This document shows positions 21,740 to 34,482 of a DNA stretch of 64,000 nucleotides, piece after piece. The number at the start of each line of letters is the position of its first letter. Position 1 is the first letter of the stretch. The translations under genes were made by a program, and so were the position numbers. Source of the DNA: Isoetes taiwanensis (lineage: Eukaryota; Streptophyta; Lycopodiopsida; Isoetales; Isoetaceae). Under the pieces are notes generated by a model that did no database searches, was not told where the DNA came from, and worked only from the letters and a program-made list of their open reading frames with translations. Where the stretch lies: NCBI GenBank assembly GCA_021234155.1, contig JAJEKV010000527.1, forward strand, positions 1 through 64,000, given 5' to 3'.

Positions 21740-22871
21740 AAGTTGTGTGTGCAGAATCTTTGGGTAAAGGAAGTTAATTCTTCATGACACACATAACAGC
21801 CCAATAGCGGGGCATGCCGGCTTCATGAAGACCTATTTCAAGATTCGAAGTAGTTATACGGCGAGAATGAAGAGGCGATATTTTGCATATATTCGGGATT
21901 GCCGTTATGTCCAGACAAAAGGCGAAAAGCAACCCGGATTCGGGTGCTTTAGAGCCATTGGGGGTGCCAAATGCAAAGTGGGAGGTCATAAGCATGGATT
22001 TCATCCGCGGGGACTCCCTAGAACCGAGGCAAGGGATGCATTGATGGTTGTCGTAGATAAGTTATCTAAGATGGCACATTTAGGTGCCTTGCAAGACGAC
22101 AGAACACCGCATTAGACACCGCCAAGTTATTTGTAAGGGAGATTTTTAGACTCCATGGCATGCCTCGAGGAGATAATATCTGATAGAGATTCTAAGTTCA
22201 TGAGTGCCTTTTGGCGGGGATCTCTTTAGCACCATCGGTGAAGGCTCTCCATGAGTACGGCATATCATCCCCAAACGGATTTTGGGGCCGGAAAGGATGA
22301 ATCGGATCATTGAAGACATGCTTGGGGCTATGTGTGGAAAAGCGGTCCAAAGTGGGATGAGTACATCCACACCTGGTGGAATTCGCCTACAACAATTGCC
22401 AGCGAGGAGTCATCGCAGATGTCTCCTTTCATGATAAATTATGGCTACGGTGCTTAACCCGATACCGGCACAATCCTCAGGTCCAAGGTAGAAGTATCCC
22501 GGCGAGATGTTAGGGGACATGCGCAGCTAGTAGAGGAAGTAAGGGGTTATTTATTGGCAGCAAGAAGTCGCGTGAAGAGTGTAGCCGACAACCGCTAAGG
22601 ACCGTAAAAAGGGAGTTTAAAGGTGGGCGACACTGCTTGGTTGAAGATCAAGGTGAAGCAAGCCAAGGCTGCTGGATTGGGAGCTGCAAGAAGCTTGCCC
22701 CTAGGTGGGTGGGCCGTTCAAGATTTTGGAGAGAGTGGGCTCTCAAGCCTACAAGTTGGATCTTCCAGCCCATCTTAAGGTCCCACAAGGTCTTCCACGT
22801 AAGTTTATTAAAAGGCACAATCCTAACCCCCAGGAGGTTTTGGATACTCCAACCTTGTTGGAAATGACCAG
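21740..22871 (+). pseudogene. Chromovirus integrase
   Basis: The zinc-binding N-terminus is seen as HDTHNSPIAGHAGFMKTYF (about 21,785). The catalytic core retains the stretch LMVVVDKLSKMAHL (about 22,045) and ISDRDSKFMSAFW (about 22,175), which holds the second active-site Asp. STAYHPQTD at about 22,255 follows in another frame, and SQMSPFMINYGYG comes after it. The C-terminal part has GPFKILERVGSQAYKLDLPA (22,711 on) and HLKV, then KRHNPNPQEVL. These are in order and cover the whole protein, but with at least six frame changes. Confidence 0.85.
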
Positions 22872-23036
22872 GAGGAGCAAGTGGAAATAGTGCCCGAATT
22901 GCTTCTTGATAAGTCATTCAAGAAGACTAGGAGGTCTCAATTCCTCCAATATTTGGTTAAGTGGAAGCACTTGCCGGTGGAAGACGACATGGGTATTGAA
23001 GCAAGATTTGGAGAAGCAATACCCGTGAGTTTATGA
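22872..23036 (+). CDS. Integrase chromodomain (end of pol)
   Basis: An open 54-codon stretch to the stop at 23,034-23,036 gives VPELLLDKSFKKTRRSQF, then LQYLVKWKHLPVEDDMGIEA. The YLVKWKxLPxED core is the beta-sheet of a chromodomain. Chromodomains bind methylated histone H3 tails, and in chromoviruses they steer integration to particular chromatin. The usual W after the acidic turn (xATWE) appears as DDMGIE, so one aromatic-cage residue may be missing. It is one frame off the integrase block that ends at 22,890. Confidence 0.8.
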   Translation, partial: EEQVEIVPELLLDKSFKKTRRSQFLQYLVKWKHLPVEDDMGIEARFGEAIPVSL

Positions 23037-23873
23037 AGAAGGAGTTTGATGGGTAGTCAGTCTCCCACTTGGTCTAACCCCGACTTGCCGTGGTTAGCTA
23101 GTATGTTGTTAGTTAGCTTTGAGCCCGGGCGCATGCATTCTAGTTAGGAGGGTGCATGTGCGTAACCTTGGATCGTGTGTGTGCGATGATGGGATACGCC
23201 TTTAGGGCATTCTAGGCCAACGCATGACCATTAGGGTCATGTGAGTGAGGAATGAAGCATGGTGGGCGATGATGGGACATCGATCGGATGATCTCTATGC
23301 CACGATGCGGGTAACGCCACACACGGGCCGTAGGAGGGTCATGGTGAAGCTTAAGTGATCATCGCTGATGATGGGATCGTGAGACGTTCCCTAAGCTGAA
23401 ACCTCGGGGCATGATGCAATCGGGTGCATCTTAAATGATCCCTAAGCTCAAATCAAAAGGGCCATGATCTTGGGCAAGGTAGTAGGACAACCTTGAGTCG
23501 ATAGTTCGCTCAAGGAGGTAGGGGGTGGTCCCCTAAAACCACAAATTATTAACTAAACTAACGTAATGTGCTCCTTTGCGGGGCAAGTAGAAGGAGGACC
23601 TCAACGAGGAGCCGTTATTTACGAGGATAGGGGAGCCATAATTTAGATTATGAACCCTAATAATTCTTATAATAGTATTTTGAATTATTATAAGAAATAA
23701 CTGTGTTAAGGCTATATAATTTTGTATAAGTACAAATATAGCCTAAAATTTTTTGACTTGAACTAATAAAATTTGATTGCTAAACTAAACTAAAGATTAT
23801 GACATGTGTTGATGTGTTGCAGGCTTAAGGTAGGTTCGTCACCTTAGCGCAACGTCGAGACAACGATTGTCCT
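23037..23873 (+). other. 3' non-coding region of the chromovirus
   Basis: No gene is seen. The word GATGATGGGA recurs (about 23,185, 23,267 and 23,366) in sequence with similar surroundings, and CATGATG variants lie between. The last 230 bases are AT-rich. Confidence 0.6.
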
Positions 23874-23885
23874 AAGAGGGGAGAA
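23874..23885 (+). promoter_or_regulatory. Polypurine tract
   Basis: AAGAGGGGAGAA directly precedes the TGTGACGG start of the 3' LTR. It is the plus-strand priming site of reverse transcription. Confidence 0.8.
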
Positions 23886-25526
23886 TGTGACGGTCCAGGG
23901 GAATATACGCCATAAATACGTATATTCCTGGATCCGTCACTATACAAGTCTATCATTCATAGCCTTGTATACCAAAAGTGGTGGCACTAGGGGGCATGGC
24001 CAAGTTATTCCCATAACTTAGCCAACCATAGGTTTAGACCATTATCCACGTGGCCTTAACCTATTGGGCACCCGCCACACAGGACTCACCCGATTGGTGC
24101 CACGTGGCATCCTAGGTGGACCTGGCTCATATAGGCCTAAACCCTAACCCTAGGCCTCTTTCCAGCCCTAGCACCTAGAGATTCACCTACTACCAAACCC
24201 CCGTTTCAACATCGCTTGTTTGTAGCATATGACCGGTGCAAGTTGTTGGCCAGGTAGACTCGTTCTTGGAGCAAGAGCAGCATCACGTGAGTCGGAGACC
24301 ATGGAGGCACACGGATCTGGAGGGAGAGCTTCAGGAGCAGGTATGTAGGGTAGTAGTTGTGATAGCCCATCTGGAATTAGCATTCCAGATGTGCTAGTAT
24401 CTTGTATCTAGAGTAGAGCCATCCTAGAACCAGGTATTCAACATCTTGAACCCTAATCAATGAACCTAACCATTAGTTAGATTGTATGATTAGGTTAAGA
24501 TGTTCTTCTTATGATCATTCTTAGGATATGATGATTATGTGATGTTGGTTGATCATGTTTGCTCCTCTTGTATTGGGAAGGGGGTAGAGACCTAGAGCCA
24601 TATGTAGTATGCTCTAGAGTAGATCCCTTAGTTCCTATTAGCCAAGTGCCTTTGTGCATAGGAGCCCACCAGGCTATTGAGGCTATGATATGACTCGGCA
24701 GACTGATAACGGGCTAGAGGGAAAGTGGAGGGAGGATCCCCGCCGAGTGGGGGCTTGAGGGGGATCCCATAGTGGGCTAGGCTTATGGCCGGTCACCCGT
24801 GTGGGCGAGCATGGGTCCCACACCTCCCCGGGCAATGGTGTTGCCCCCTCTTCCTGAGCTGCAAGTGTTGGCTTGGCTCTCGTTTTGGGGGGTTCACTGG
24901 TATTTAATCGGTGTGACGCCACGATTCTCTAGCCGCCCCCGGCACCTCTAGACCCCAGGAAGGGGAGATGCAACCCTTCCCGCCTCATCGACCAGGGAGA
25001 TGCAACCCGAGTAGTCCGGTGGGTGATGCCATGGGATTATGTGATCCGGAAGGCTAGAGTCCTGTCGAGAGGACGATCTAGCCCATCCGCAAAGTATGCG
25101 CACGGAGGGGCGGATGGAGTGGGGTCAACCCTAGCCATTGTCCTATGCCAGCCCCCGCCATTGCCATGACTCGTTCCGCTCTATCTTGAGGCCCAGCCGG
25201 CCGGGTCACCCTCCTTACGAAGTCCCGAGCCGGGTAGGAGCTCCCTGTTTTATGGTTTGTGATTATCATCTTTGCATTGGTTTATGTGCGATGCACTACC
25301 CTCCGAGGTAGTATTTGTATATGTTTTATGCTAGTTCTCGACGTGTTATCGCTTCGGTTATAGGAGCCCATAGGGGAGGGCGCAAGAAGACACCCGTGTT
25401 CTTCCCCGCACTAAGAGTCACCTCGAGTCGCGAGGGGTAGACGAAGGGCCCAGCGGTTGTTGAGCCGGATGGGGGATTTTGCCGGGTATACTGGGGCGTA
25501 CCGTGATGTTTAGCGAGGGCGTCACA
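23886..25526 (+). repeat. 3' LTR of the chromovirus
   Basis: 1,641 bases, matching 11,756-13,360 from TGTGACGG to GTCACA. Several CCGG sites of the 5' copy read CTGG or CCAG here, as expected from deamination of methylated cytosine. Many other differences are indels in GC-rich runs. ATCCA follows. Confidence 0.9.
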
Positions 25527-25570
25527 ATCCATCACCACGCAGAAGGCCCTCCGTCGACTTCGGGACCACT

Positions 25571-26972
25571 TGTGATGGCCAAGTGTCCGGGTGAAGGACA
25601 CGAAGGTGTCATTCGTCCCATGCCTTCTATGGGAATCCTATATAGCAGAAGCGTACATCCCATGCCTTCTATGGGAATCCTATATAGCAGAAGCATACAT
25701 ACATGTTAGCACCTAGCAACAATACTAATAAATAATATGCCACCACGAAGGGTGGCCCATCATCATCAGTACAACTAATAACAGAATACCAACATAATAA
25801 AGGAGATACACCATAAATGAGGGCTCTACCCCGGGCTTAGACTCATGGGGGTTGATTGACAGTCAAAGCCTCCGTATAACAGCAGACAGAAGTATAACAT
25901 GGCATTGGCTGGCATAAAACAATGGCTAGGGTAGTCCAATCGATCCGCCCATCCTGTGCACACTTTGCAGATAGGCTGAAACATGCTATGGCGTGATTGT
26001 AGCCCTCTGGAGATGCAATCTGATGAAATCACCCAATGAGACTACTCCGGGTTACATCTCTCCGGTCAGATGAGGCAGGTCAGGGAGGCGTCCCCTCCCC
26101 GAGCATGATGGATCCCTGGGTATGCTAGAGAACACGTGCCACATCTGCAGCACCCGCATCCATACCCGACTTACTCCCCTAAATCTAAAGGCTGGCTCTC
26201 TAGCCCGTTCGAGTCCAGGACATCCATATAGGCACGTCTCCTGTGACTCAAGGAGTGTCAAACCCATACCCAGCCCCAACGCGAGGACCGACTATAAGCC
26301 TAGCACACTATAGGAGTCCTGTAGCTGTGCTAGATGAGACCCCACCCCTGATTCACCATCATACTCGTTATTTGGTGCTGAATCACTTCATAGCATCCAC
26401 AGCCAGGTGGGCTCTTATGCACAGGCTGCATTTACTGGATTTTAAGGGTTTTAACTAGGAACATCTCTACTTCTAGATGGCCTTTCGGTCTCTACCCCCT
26501 TTTTATCCATACAACACAGGAGAAACAGAAAGAGAGCATTCATATCTGATACATCCATCACAATCTCATCTAAAACATAAAATAGAGAGACAAATCATCC
26601 ATCTAACAAGCAAGGTTTAGTTCCTAGCTAGAATCTCACGCTAACTAGCCTACTAACCGGTCTTTGAGCTAGATCTTCCATTTCGCAGGTTCTCCATGCC
26701 CTGCTGGTTGAATAAGCTCCCTTGCCCAATCGATTTGGGCCAGGAGGCAACTCTAGATTGGTTAATAATAACTAATTTAATATTTTAACCCCTTTTAATA
26801 TTAGGTTAAGCCCTAAATACGAATTAGGGTTTAGGGTTAGGTTTCCACCTTAATAATTAATGATTAACATAGCTAACCTTATCTTATGAATAATTAGTGC
26901 ACCATTAATTATTCATAGTGATGTGCCATGTATTTATACCTAAAAAGGCGTATAAATACGTGGAACGTTGCA
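25571..26972 (-). repeat. LTR of a second Gypsy element (its 3' LTR, minus sense)
   Basis: It is closely similar to 34,483-35,932. On the plus strand it starts TGTGATGGCC and ends GGAACGTTGCA. A 42-bp unit starting CCCATGCCTTCTATGGG is duplicated in tandem (25,617-25,658 and 25,659-25,700). TTCTCCCTACC follows on the plus strand, a polypurine tract when read on the minus strand, which sets the orientation. No target duplication is found outside. Confidence 0.8.
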
Positions 26973-29900
26973 TTCTCCCTACCTTAAAAATGATGTTGTC
27001 CTCAGCATCAAGATTACTATCTTTCCTTCTTAAGGAGATATCGAGAGGTTATAAGTCACATAGACGGGGTCATGTTCAAGGTGATCAAGTTTGAAATGGC
27101 ATAATGTGCAATTCATAAATGTACGAGAGTTGAACGGTAATTAGTATTTGAGCAACGTATGTGGAAGGGAAGATAACAAGTTATGTTGTTCTCAGGATTG
27201 GCATTAGATGGTTAAGTACAAGGAGAGTTAAAGGAAGATTGAACGAACTGAGGTCGGTGATATAAAAAATACATAGATTCTCGGTAGATTGTAGCCTATA
27301 GGGCCTAGCAGTACACTAGAAAACACATATCACAACAAGAACATGGGCCCGCAATGCCCTTTAGAAGAAGCTGTAGGCGCCAAGGTAAATGCGTCTGGCC
27401 TATAGAATTACAAGATATCAGTATGTACAAATTAATTTTTATATTGTGCTTGAAGGGACCACCCCCTTTGAAGACGGGAAATGAATAAGGGGAAACCTAT
27501 CATGCCTAAGGCTTGCCATTCGTCTCGGCATAAAGAATGGTAGTGTTCCCATTATAGCCATAGGTGAAGGCGTCCTATCATGCCTATATGCACATCCCCA
27601 TTCCTAGAATGCATCTAGCCCGATCCCCACTGCATGAGGGCTGGGCTGCATGATCCCCGTCGGATGTAAGACTCACGATGTATTGGCTGGTGGTTATAGC
27701 ACGTGCCACTTTCCGTCGAAGTTGGAGTTGATGGCGTCGTTGATGGAGCATGTGTAGCATTGTCGTAGGAAATCGAGGTAAGCCGCAACAATTTGCATGG
27801 TGGTGAACACGTGTGTTCAACCATGACCATTAGACGTCAAATGTCTGATGTTTTGTGGAAGTCCCACTGTTACATTCTTGGTGATGAGTTCTGCAATGGT
27901 TAAACTCTTCTGGAATCCATGACTACTCACTTCCTTATTTCACTATATTGATTGATACATACCTTTTATTACTAAAGTATTCATTTATGTTATACTCTTA
28001 TAGACATACATTGCAGTGACGCTATATCATAGTACACCTAATTTAGAATCATTGTTTATTCACACACATGTAGCTGATTATATATTATACATGGGCATAG
28101 AGATAAACTTCTTCTATTTCTTCGTTTAATATAATACACACTTATAATTCTCGCACTGTTTACTACAAATTCATTCTAATCATATCAACTCTGTTTATAT
28201 GTCTATTATACTCTCCTTTCACTTTACAATTTGTTTTATTACAGTCTGCCCTAATTTAATTTTGTATCAAAATTCTTTCCTTATTTCGTTACAGTTTTAA
28301 CAACTGATATATTGCTATCCTCATTGTTTTACATGTCCATCACATTTACATTTATCCTCTAATAGAATTGTATATTGTACTGTATCTCACACTTTTACAT
28401 ATATACTTTAATATTACTTACATACACACGTTCTTCATCATTTATTATTCATGACTTTTTTATAATCATAATCTAAGTTTCGTTATTCCTTCTATAGTTT
28501 GTGTAACACATACATAATTATCTCATTCTCTTATATTTGACTGCATTTGCTCTACACTTAATTATATCAACATTTTCTTTCCATCACCTTTTGAAATACT
28601 TTTCTTCTTTTGATTATCTCGCATCTTTCCACACTTACATTGTCTATCTTAGCCGTACTTTACTTCCACATGTGTACACATATTAATTCATTAGTCATAT
28701 CTATACATTTATCAGACTTACAAACATTCTTATATTTACATCGCCCAAATATATCTCACAGAGACATTCTATGGGGCACCGTTAAGTTGATGGCCGCCTG
28801 GGTCGCTTTCCGCCTGTGCTTTGGCCATGCGATCTTCCTATGTCAGAGAAGGGCAGTTGTGAATAGGGTGTCCACGACAAAAGCATCGAAAGCATGTCTG
28901 GTGCTTTCTTAAGCCTGTTATGTAGTGATGGTTGAGTAGGTCCTGGATTCTTGCTTGAAGTAGAAAAGTGGCACGTTGGGAATAAGGAGTGGTAAGGTAT
29001 CTTTATTTTGGATCGATAGTCGAGAGAATTGGTATGACGATGTTTGTTATCCCATCGAATCACTGGACTTAATAATTACGAGGATTGATTTATTATGCGG
29101 CATATATATTGCCATTCAACGCAGAAGGAGACTGGATATAGCACTATACAAGGTGAGAGAGAAGTGGTATATGATTATCTGCCATAGATCACGTTAGAAA
29201 GGTACCATACTAATGTGGAAACTAGATTATAAGTACCCAGCTTATGAAAGGGAGATCACTTTAGAAGTGTAGGTTTCGACAATGGTGGTGAAGGTATAGA
29301 ATGTTGACCCGGCATTTTATAGCTATTGCTACTTGAATCGAGGTATGATTCATGGAAAGGTAGAGAATAATGGCGTATGAGGATGCGATCTATTATGGGT
29401 TATAAAATTACGCATAAGTTGCATTTCGTAAGGAGGCTGACGTTCCTACGTCGTGCAATATAGAATTGAATGAACGTGGGAATAAGCATACTATAAGACC
29501 GTTGGAATGGAAGACGACTAGCAGAAGGCGCAATCGTCTGAAAGCTGCAAGGTATGTTGGAGCTTTGGTGAAGCTATATTATGAAGGAAAGTTGACCTCC
29601 AACTAATGATACATTAGGGAGGCAAGTAATGTACCGACACGACAAGTGGGAGACAAGAAGTGCTTGAAAGTTGTTGTAAACAACATTTCAAAAGAGAATT
29701 TGAAGGGACACTTTGAATAGTCCAAAGCCTGGAGTATGAACAAGATAGGTGCCCAATGAACATCTCACCAAGGAGAGCGTGCTCTGAACTTGGTATCATG
29801 TGTGTATCTCGAGGAGCAGCTCCGCATTGGTATATACGTACGAGGACCATTAATAGAACTTTTAGTTCACAATCCCTATGAACACGGAATTAATGAAGAT

Positions 29901-32900
29901 AAGAGTTGTTATACCAGACGTTAAACATGTACACTAGGAACTTAGGGTGGCATCTCTCCCTGTAGAATTTGTGACTAGAGCTTGAGGATCAAGGCAAACT
30001 AAGATTATAGAGTCTAAAAAGTGTGGTGTCAAAACCACAACATGTATATGGTACAAGATAAATGAGTTGAGGAAATACATTTGCGGGAGGTATGAACATG
30101 GCTAGGTGGCTATGTCAAAGAATCACATATGAGTCTAGACTTAGGGTGGGCTCATACATGTGACTATATCACATAATTATACGATAGGAATTGTGGATGT
30201 TAAAAGGATTTAGTAGTATGAAATGCTACACTAGTGAGGATATCGAGGATGTCAATTGTGACATTCAGATGTATGTCATATTAGAAGGTAGTAGAATATT
30301 CGTACAAGGCGAGTGAAATATTACTTGATAAGGTTTAAAGAATAAGCATAACGATATGCTTATATACAAAGATATTGGGTTAGGTATGATCTACCAGAGA
30401 TAAGCACACAAGTTATCCCAATGGTTGGAGTTGACTATCTTAGATACATCGTACTAAGGGATATGAAAAGAGTTTAAATCAGGGAAAATAGCTAGAGTAA
30501 GTCTAGCATATACGGTGATGTTACATTCAGAAACATCCCAAGGATGGTTGGAATAGAATTGAAATAACAGATAATGGGAAGTTAACTACTCAAAGGTTCT
30601 AGATACCAATGAATTAATTCAGCGTTATAAGCTGAATGTATTTATTGGGTTTTGGGTATGACAAGTTGTATGAACTATAAGTTCGGTGACTTTGCTGTCC
30701 CTTTAGGCTGACCGACAAGCGGCAAAATATAGGAATTAGAATTCCCAATGAAAATCAAGACTAGGTGTATAGAATAGAAGGGGTGAGATTATATAGACCA
30801 AGAGTCCATATATCCTAAGAGTTATCCTACTCATGGGGGTTATTGTAGACACTGAAGTAGAAGCTGGAGGATCCCTTGCCTTGAGGTATAGACCTCTTAT
30901 AGATGATGACTTTAAGACTAGGTTCGAAGATAGGGGTTTTCTATTATGAAATTGAGAGGGTTTAATGCCTCCGTCTCATTATGAGGGAGCCGAAGACGAC
31001 AACATTTGAAACCGATCAAAAGTTGAAGTTGACATGATAACTTAAGAAAATAGGTTAATTGCGACAAAGCATGGTTGATATTGCGAACACAGAGGATATT
31101 TAACTGAAGGAGCCCTTAGAAAAGTGCTTCGACTGGGGTAGTAACCTTCGGAATTATGTCATAATCCCATGGGGGAATCATAGTTTATGTACGGGACTGA
31201 AGTATTATAAGGCGCTAAGGAAATGGTTGGAGTACCTGGAAACCCTATCAAAATGTAGGCAGCATATACAATTCCAACATGAAGTTGGCCACTGTCCATT
31301 TGGGAAGTAGGTGGCGCAGCCACATCATAAGGGTACATAGGCAATGGGTTTTGTTTCAAAGAACTACCAAGATTACATTTTAGCTAAGTTAGAGCAGAGC
31401 TCTAGCATTGTGAGATAAGGATATATGTTTACTATGTACACACTATGTACATATATGATAACATCTCGGAGTGGTAATCTATGCAGTCACACGAGGAGAG
31501 AAAGACGAGTGTACCCCATAGGTACCAATGAAGGGTCTGGAATATGTCTGAAATGTGCAAACAACAGTCAGTCTGTTGCATGTTAAGGTAGGATGTTGTA
31601 GTTGGCACTTGAAATAAATATCAACGGGCAATAGAATAAAGCTTAAGGTGATGGGGTTGAATAGTAAAATAGTACAATTCCAAGATGGGTAGCGAATAAC
31701 AGTTACCTACTAGAAGTTCGAATATGTCTTGCATAGACACCGAAGACTAAATCTCCCACATGATCCATACCCGGATCAGGCAAAGGTGAACGCCATGGTT
31801 TACATGGAGGTGTAAGTTAGAACCTACAGGGCTCGAACGTGGATACAAGCCCGGGTTATATCAAATGTAGGTATTTTAGGAAGGCTCACAAAATGCAAGT
31901 GATGAGGTACCCTGATGACTCCAGGTAACTTACAATTCTTACGAAGGCTCACTTGCTGACTCTGGCCATGACTATGGTTTAGATGAGGATGCCAAGTCAT
32001 TTGGAATGCCACACCAGCGGCATAAGATCATGACAGAGAAACGTAATGGCTAACATTTCTAGGGTGTACGACAACGTTGGGAGTTTTGGAAGCAACATTG
32101 GACATAAATTGTTATATCATATGGCATATAATAGCGGCTTAGGAGCCACAAGACGATTAAAGAATACCTAAACGAGTAAATGAATTGGTGACCCTATGGT
32201 ATAAATGCCACAACCAAAGGGTGAATTCTATATGCTGTATCACATGAAAGGGTCGGGATAACGAAAATTGACCATGGACGTAGAAAACATATTGAAGAAG
32301 AAAAGGAACGAAGGACCCTTATTGATGATATTTAGTGACCTGGATGGGAAGGTTATTACCTTCACGCTCTTTGGATGAATGGCATGACTTGAGGTGTGGT
32401 CTCTCCTAACATGCAAGGATAGATTTCCGGCTTGAAAGGCAGCAAGAGTTGAAAAGCTATTTAAAGGTTTGGTGTATGGCTTAGGGAAGAAGACTTCCAT
32501 TTCCTAGGACAACATGGTGGATTGCATTCGCCAAAGTGTTGACATTGTTGTGGGGGTTCTCACACAAGCGCTCACTATGTGTTACAGAGTATGTATCATG
32601 ACCTGGGGGAGTGATTCAAAAAAGGAACACGTCCATTGAGAAGAAGTAGTGAAGGGTGGTAGGATTAAAGAAATCCAAACCCATGGTCTAGAGGGGTGCT
32701 GCATGGCAGTCCCTAGCCGGTTGGGCGAAGAGAGATCCTTTCTCTAGGAAATGAAACGAGTCAATGCTTATAGTTATGTCTATAAAATGTTACTTAACCC
32801 TTAATATATAACGTCGAATGAGGTCTAATATAAAGCATATGAATGTAGTATAGATTAAATCATGGCAAGGCTCGAAGAAATCTTGTTATCAAGGCATCTA

Positions 32901-33407
32901 CCAAAGGAAAATAAATATTTAAAGCTATAGGTATAGGAATGTCGATAACGGGACCTGAGTTTTCTTTAAGATGTGATAGCAAGGTCAGTATGCTGCTTTG
33001 TTTGTGGCTTACAGAAAACTTGCAGTTCCTTTGTTTGGAGACATTTTAACTTGATATTTGTTGTTGGTTGCATATTCATGAGGTTCAAATGAACAAACGA
33101 GAAAGTAAAAAAAAGAACAAGAGACGAAAAGAATTGATTTGAGCAGTTGGAGTTTAGAAGATATTGAGCAAGAAAAGCATGCTTTGCAAATGAGCAGAAA
33201 GATCCATCCCAAGTTGACAAGGAGAAGGCAGGAGCCTAAGAGATAGAGGACGAATTCAGATTGGTCATCTGAAAGATAAGTAAAGTAAAATGTCTGTGTA
33301 GACATGTGTTTGTTGAATGATTTGAGCATTGTATTCGTTTGGTTTGAGATAATGAAAGGAGTTTCTTTTTCAAATGAATGTTGCTCTAGAGTTTAGAAGG
33401 GGGCAAC
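26973..33407 (-). mobile_element. Decayed internal region of the second Gypsy element
   Basis: The pol end next to the LTR is just readable on the minus strand: RRKDSNLDAEDNIIFKVGRM, a common style of Gypsy pol terminus, ending at the polypurine tract. A gag zinc knuckle lies at 28,850-28,894. 28,000-28,760 is AT-rich with nothing visible. 29,000-33,400 holds only short broken frames on both strands with no motif I can name. The zinc knuckle lies only 1.9 kb from the 3' LTR, so most of pol must be deleted or replaced. Confidence 0.5.
28850..28894 (-). pseudogene. Gag zinc knuckle of the second Gypsy element
   Basis: The minus strand reads CFRCFCRGHPIHNCP, a perfect C-x2-C-x4-H-x4-C knuckle, preceded by QDLLNHHYITGLRKHQT. 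It resembles CFRCFGRARTHDCP of the chromovirus at 11.8-25.5 kb, so the two elements may be related. Confidence 0.65.
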
Positions 33408-34451
33408 TGTGACTGCAGCACAGAAGCCAGACCCTTAGAATCATAAGGCAGATGGTAAGTTTACCAGCCTAGAAGAAATCCTTTCAAAGCAGATAGTCAG
33501 GTGACTAGCTTAGAAAGAAAGGTGGTTGAAGAAATCCTTTCAAAGCAGATAGTCATATGACTAGCTTAGAAAGAAAGGTGGTTATTCCAGCAAAGCAGAT
33601 AGTCAGTAGACTAGCTTTGGGAAAGATTGATATTCCAGCAAAGCGGATATTCAGTTGACTAGCTTTGGGAAAGATTATTACTTACCTAAGGCAGATGATC
33701 GAGGACGATCAGCCATGGGAAGGGAGGGAATTGATACGGCACTAGCTTGGGGGCGTGGCTCAGAGGAATGATTTGCAGAGACAAACACAGAGGCAAGGGC
33801 TTTTGAATGTGTAACCTTAGGCATTTTAAAATTATAACTTACAATAGGGAACCATTGAAATGAAAAAGGTTATAATAAAAGGAACTATTGTAATCTAAAT
33901 AACTGTTTAAGCAACGCGCCAGTTAAAAACGTGTTTAAAAAAAAGGGAACAAGGCCGCTACCACTGTAGCGACCACGGCAAACTGAACTGCCGACTTGCC
34001 TTTTAGCCGAAATGGCCTGGTGTGGCCGGAAATAGCACCTGGGCTATTGTAGTAGGCCGGATTGCTGAAAAAGGCAGTCGAATTTAGCTTTAGAGGAAAA
34101 AGGTAAACCCAATTATAGTTTACAAACACCTTTTAGAATAGCATAAAGAGTCATCGATCTGCAGAATTATAGCAGCTGGGAACTGTCTGTATGAGATAGA
34201 AGTCTGTCTATAATAGATCTTTTGATAATTTGTGGTTGAATTAAGTGCTTCCTCTAGCTCTAGAGAATTCCAGAGAATCCCGGAGAGGCTATCCAGCTGG
34301 TTAGCAGACTCTCAGAATTGGGAGGAATTTGAGCTTAGACTTGCCGTGTTTGCAAATCAGAGCCCGGTTGGGTAGATAAGTTGTGCCGAGAGACTTTATT
34401 CTGGAGATTCCAGGTTGTTTTGTTTAACCGTGCTTGAAAGTTTTGCAGACA
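33408..34451 (+). repeat. LTR of a nested plus-strand element (single copy)
   Basis: The purine tract TTTAGAAGGGGGCAAC ends where TGTGACTGCAGC begins, the pattern of PPT plus LTR start. The stretch ends plausibly at GTTTTGCAGACA (34,451). It contains AATAAAAGG and pyrimidine-rich U5-like sequence. No second copy is in the window, so the element is partial. Its internal region is not recognisable in the 4 kb upstream. Confidence 0.45.
33486..33690 (+). repeat. Four ~50-bp tandem units inside the nested LTR
   Basis: AAAGCAGATAGTCAG-type units start at 33,486, 33,542, 33,592 and 33,640. Each is followed by GACTAGCTT and AGAAAG or GGGAAAG. The unit length falls from 56 to 48 bases. Confidence 0.8.
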
Positions 34452-34482
34452 GGTAAACCGTTTGTATCAAACTCGGACCACC

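Larger units (their letters stand above)
11756..25526 (+). mobile_element. Complete 13.8-kb chromovirus carrying accessory genes
   Basis: The two LTRs start TGTGACGG and end GGGCGTCACA. The element is flanked by the 5-bp target duplication ATCCA (11,751-11,755 and 25,527-25,531). A PBS follows the 5' LTR and a polypurine tract precedes the 3' LTR. The order is 5' LTR, PBS, histone H3-like gene, unknown ORF, gag, protease region, MITE insertion, RT, RNase H, integrase, chromodomain, 0.8 kb non-coding, PPT, 3' LTR. RT-RNase H-integrase order and the C-terminal chromodomain place it among Ty3/Gypsy chromoviruses. All reading frames are broken by indels and stops, and the LTRs differ by many substitutions and indels, so this copy is old or damaged. 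Its length is well above the usual 5-8 kb of chromoviruses because of the 4 kb between PBS and gag and the long LTRs. Confidence 0.9.

Noticed and set aside
12000-26845. Telomere-like CCCTAAA/TTTAGGG words (about 12,000, 24,138 and 26,825)
   Set aside because: Only one to three units each, in matching places in LTRs. They are part of LTR sequence, not interstitial telomere arrays.
26973-33407. A possible second histone-like gene in the other Gypsy element
   Set aside because: I looked for the H3 C-terminal and alpha-2 motifs on the minus strand downstream of its 5' LTR and found none.
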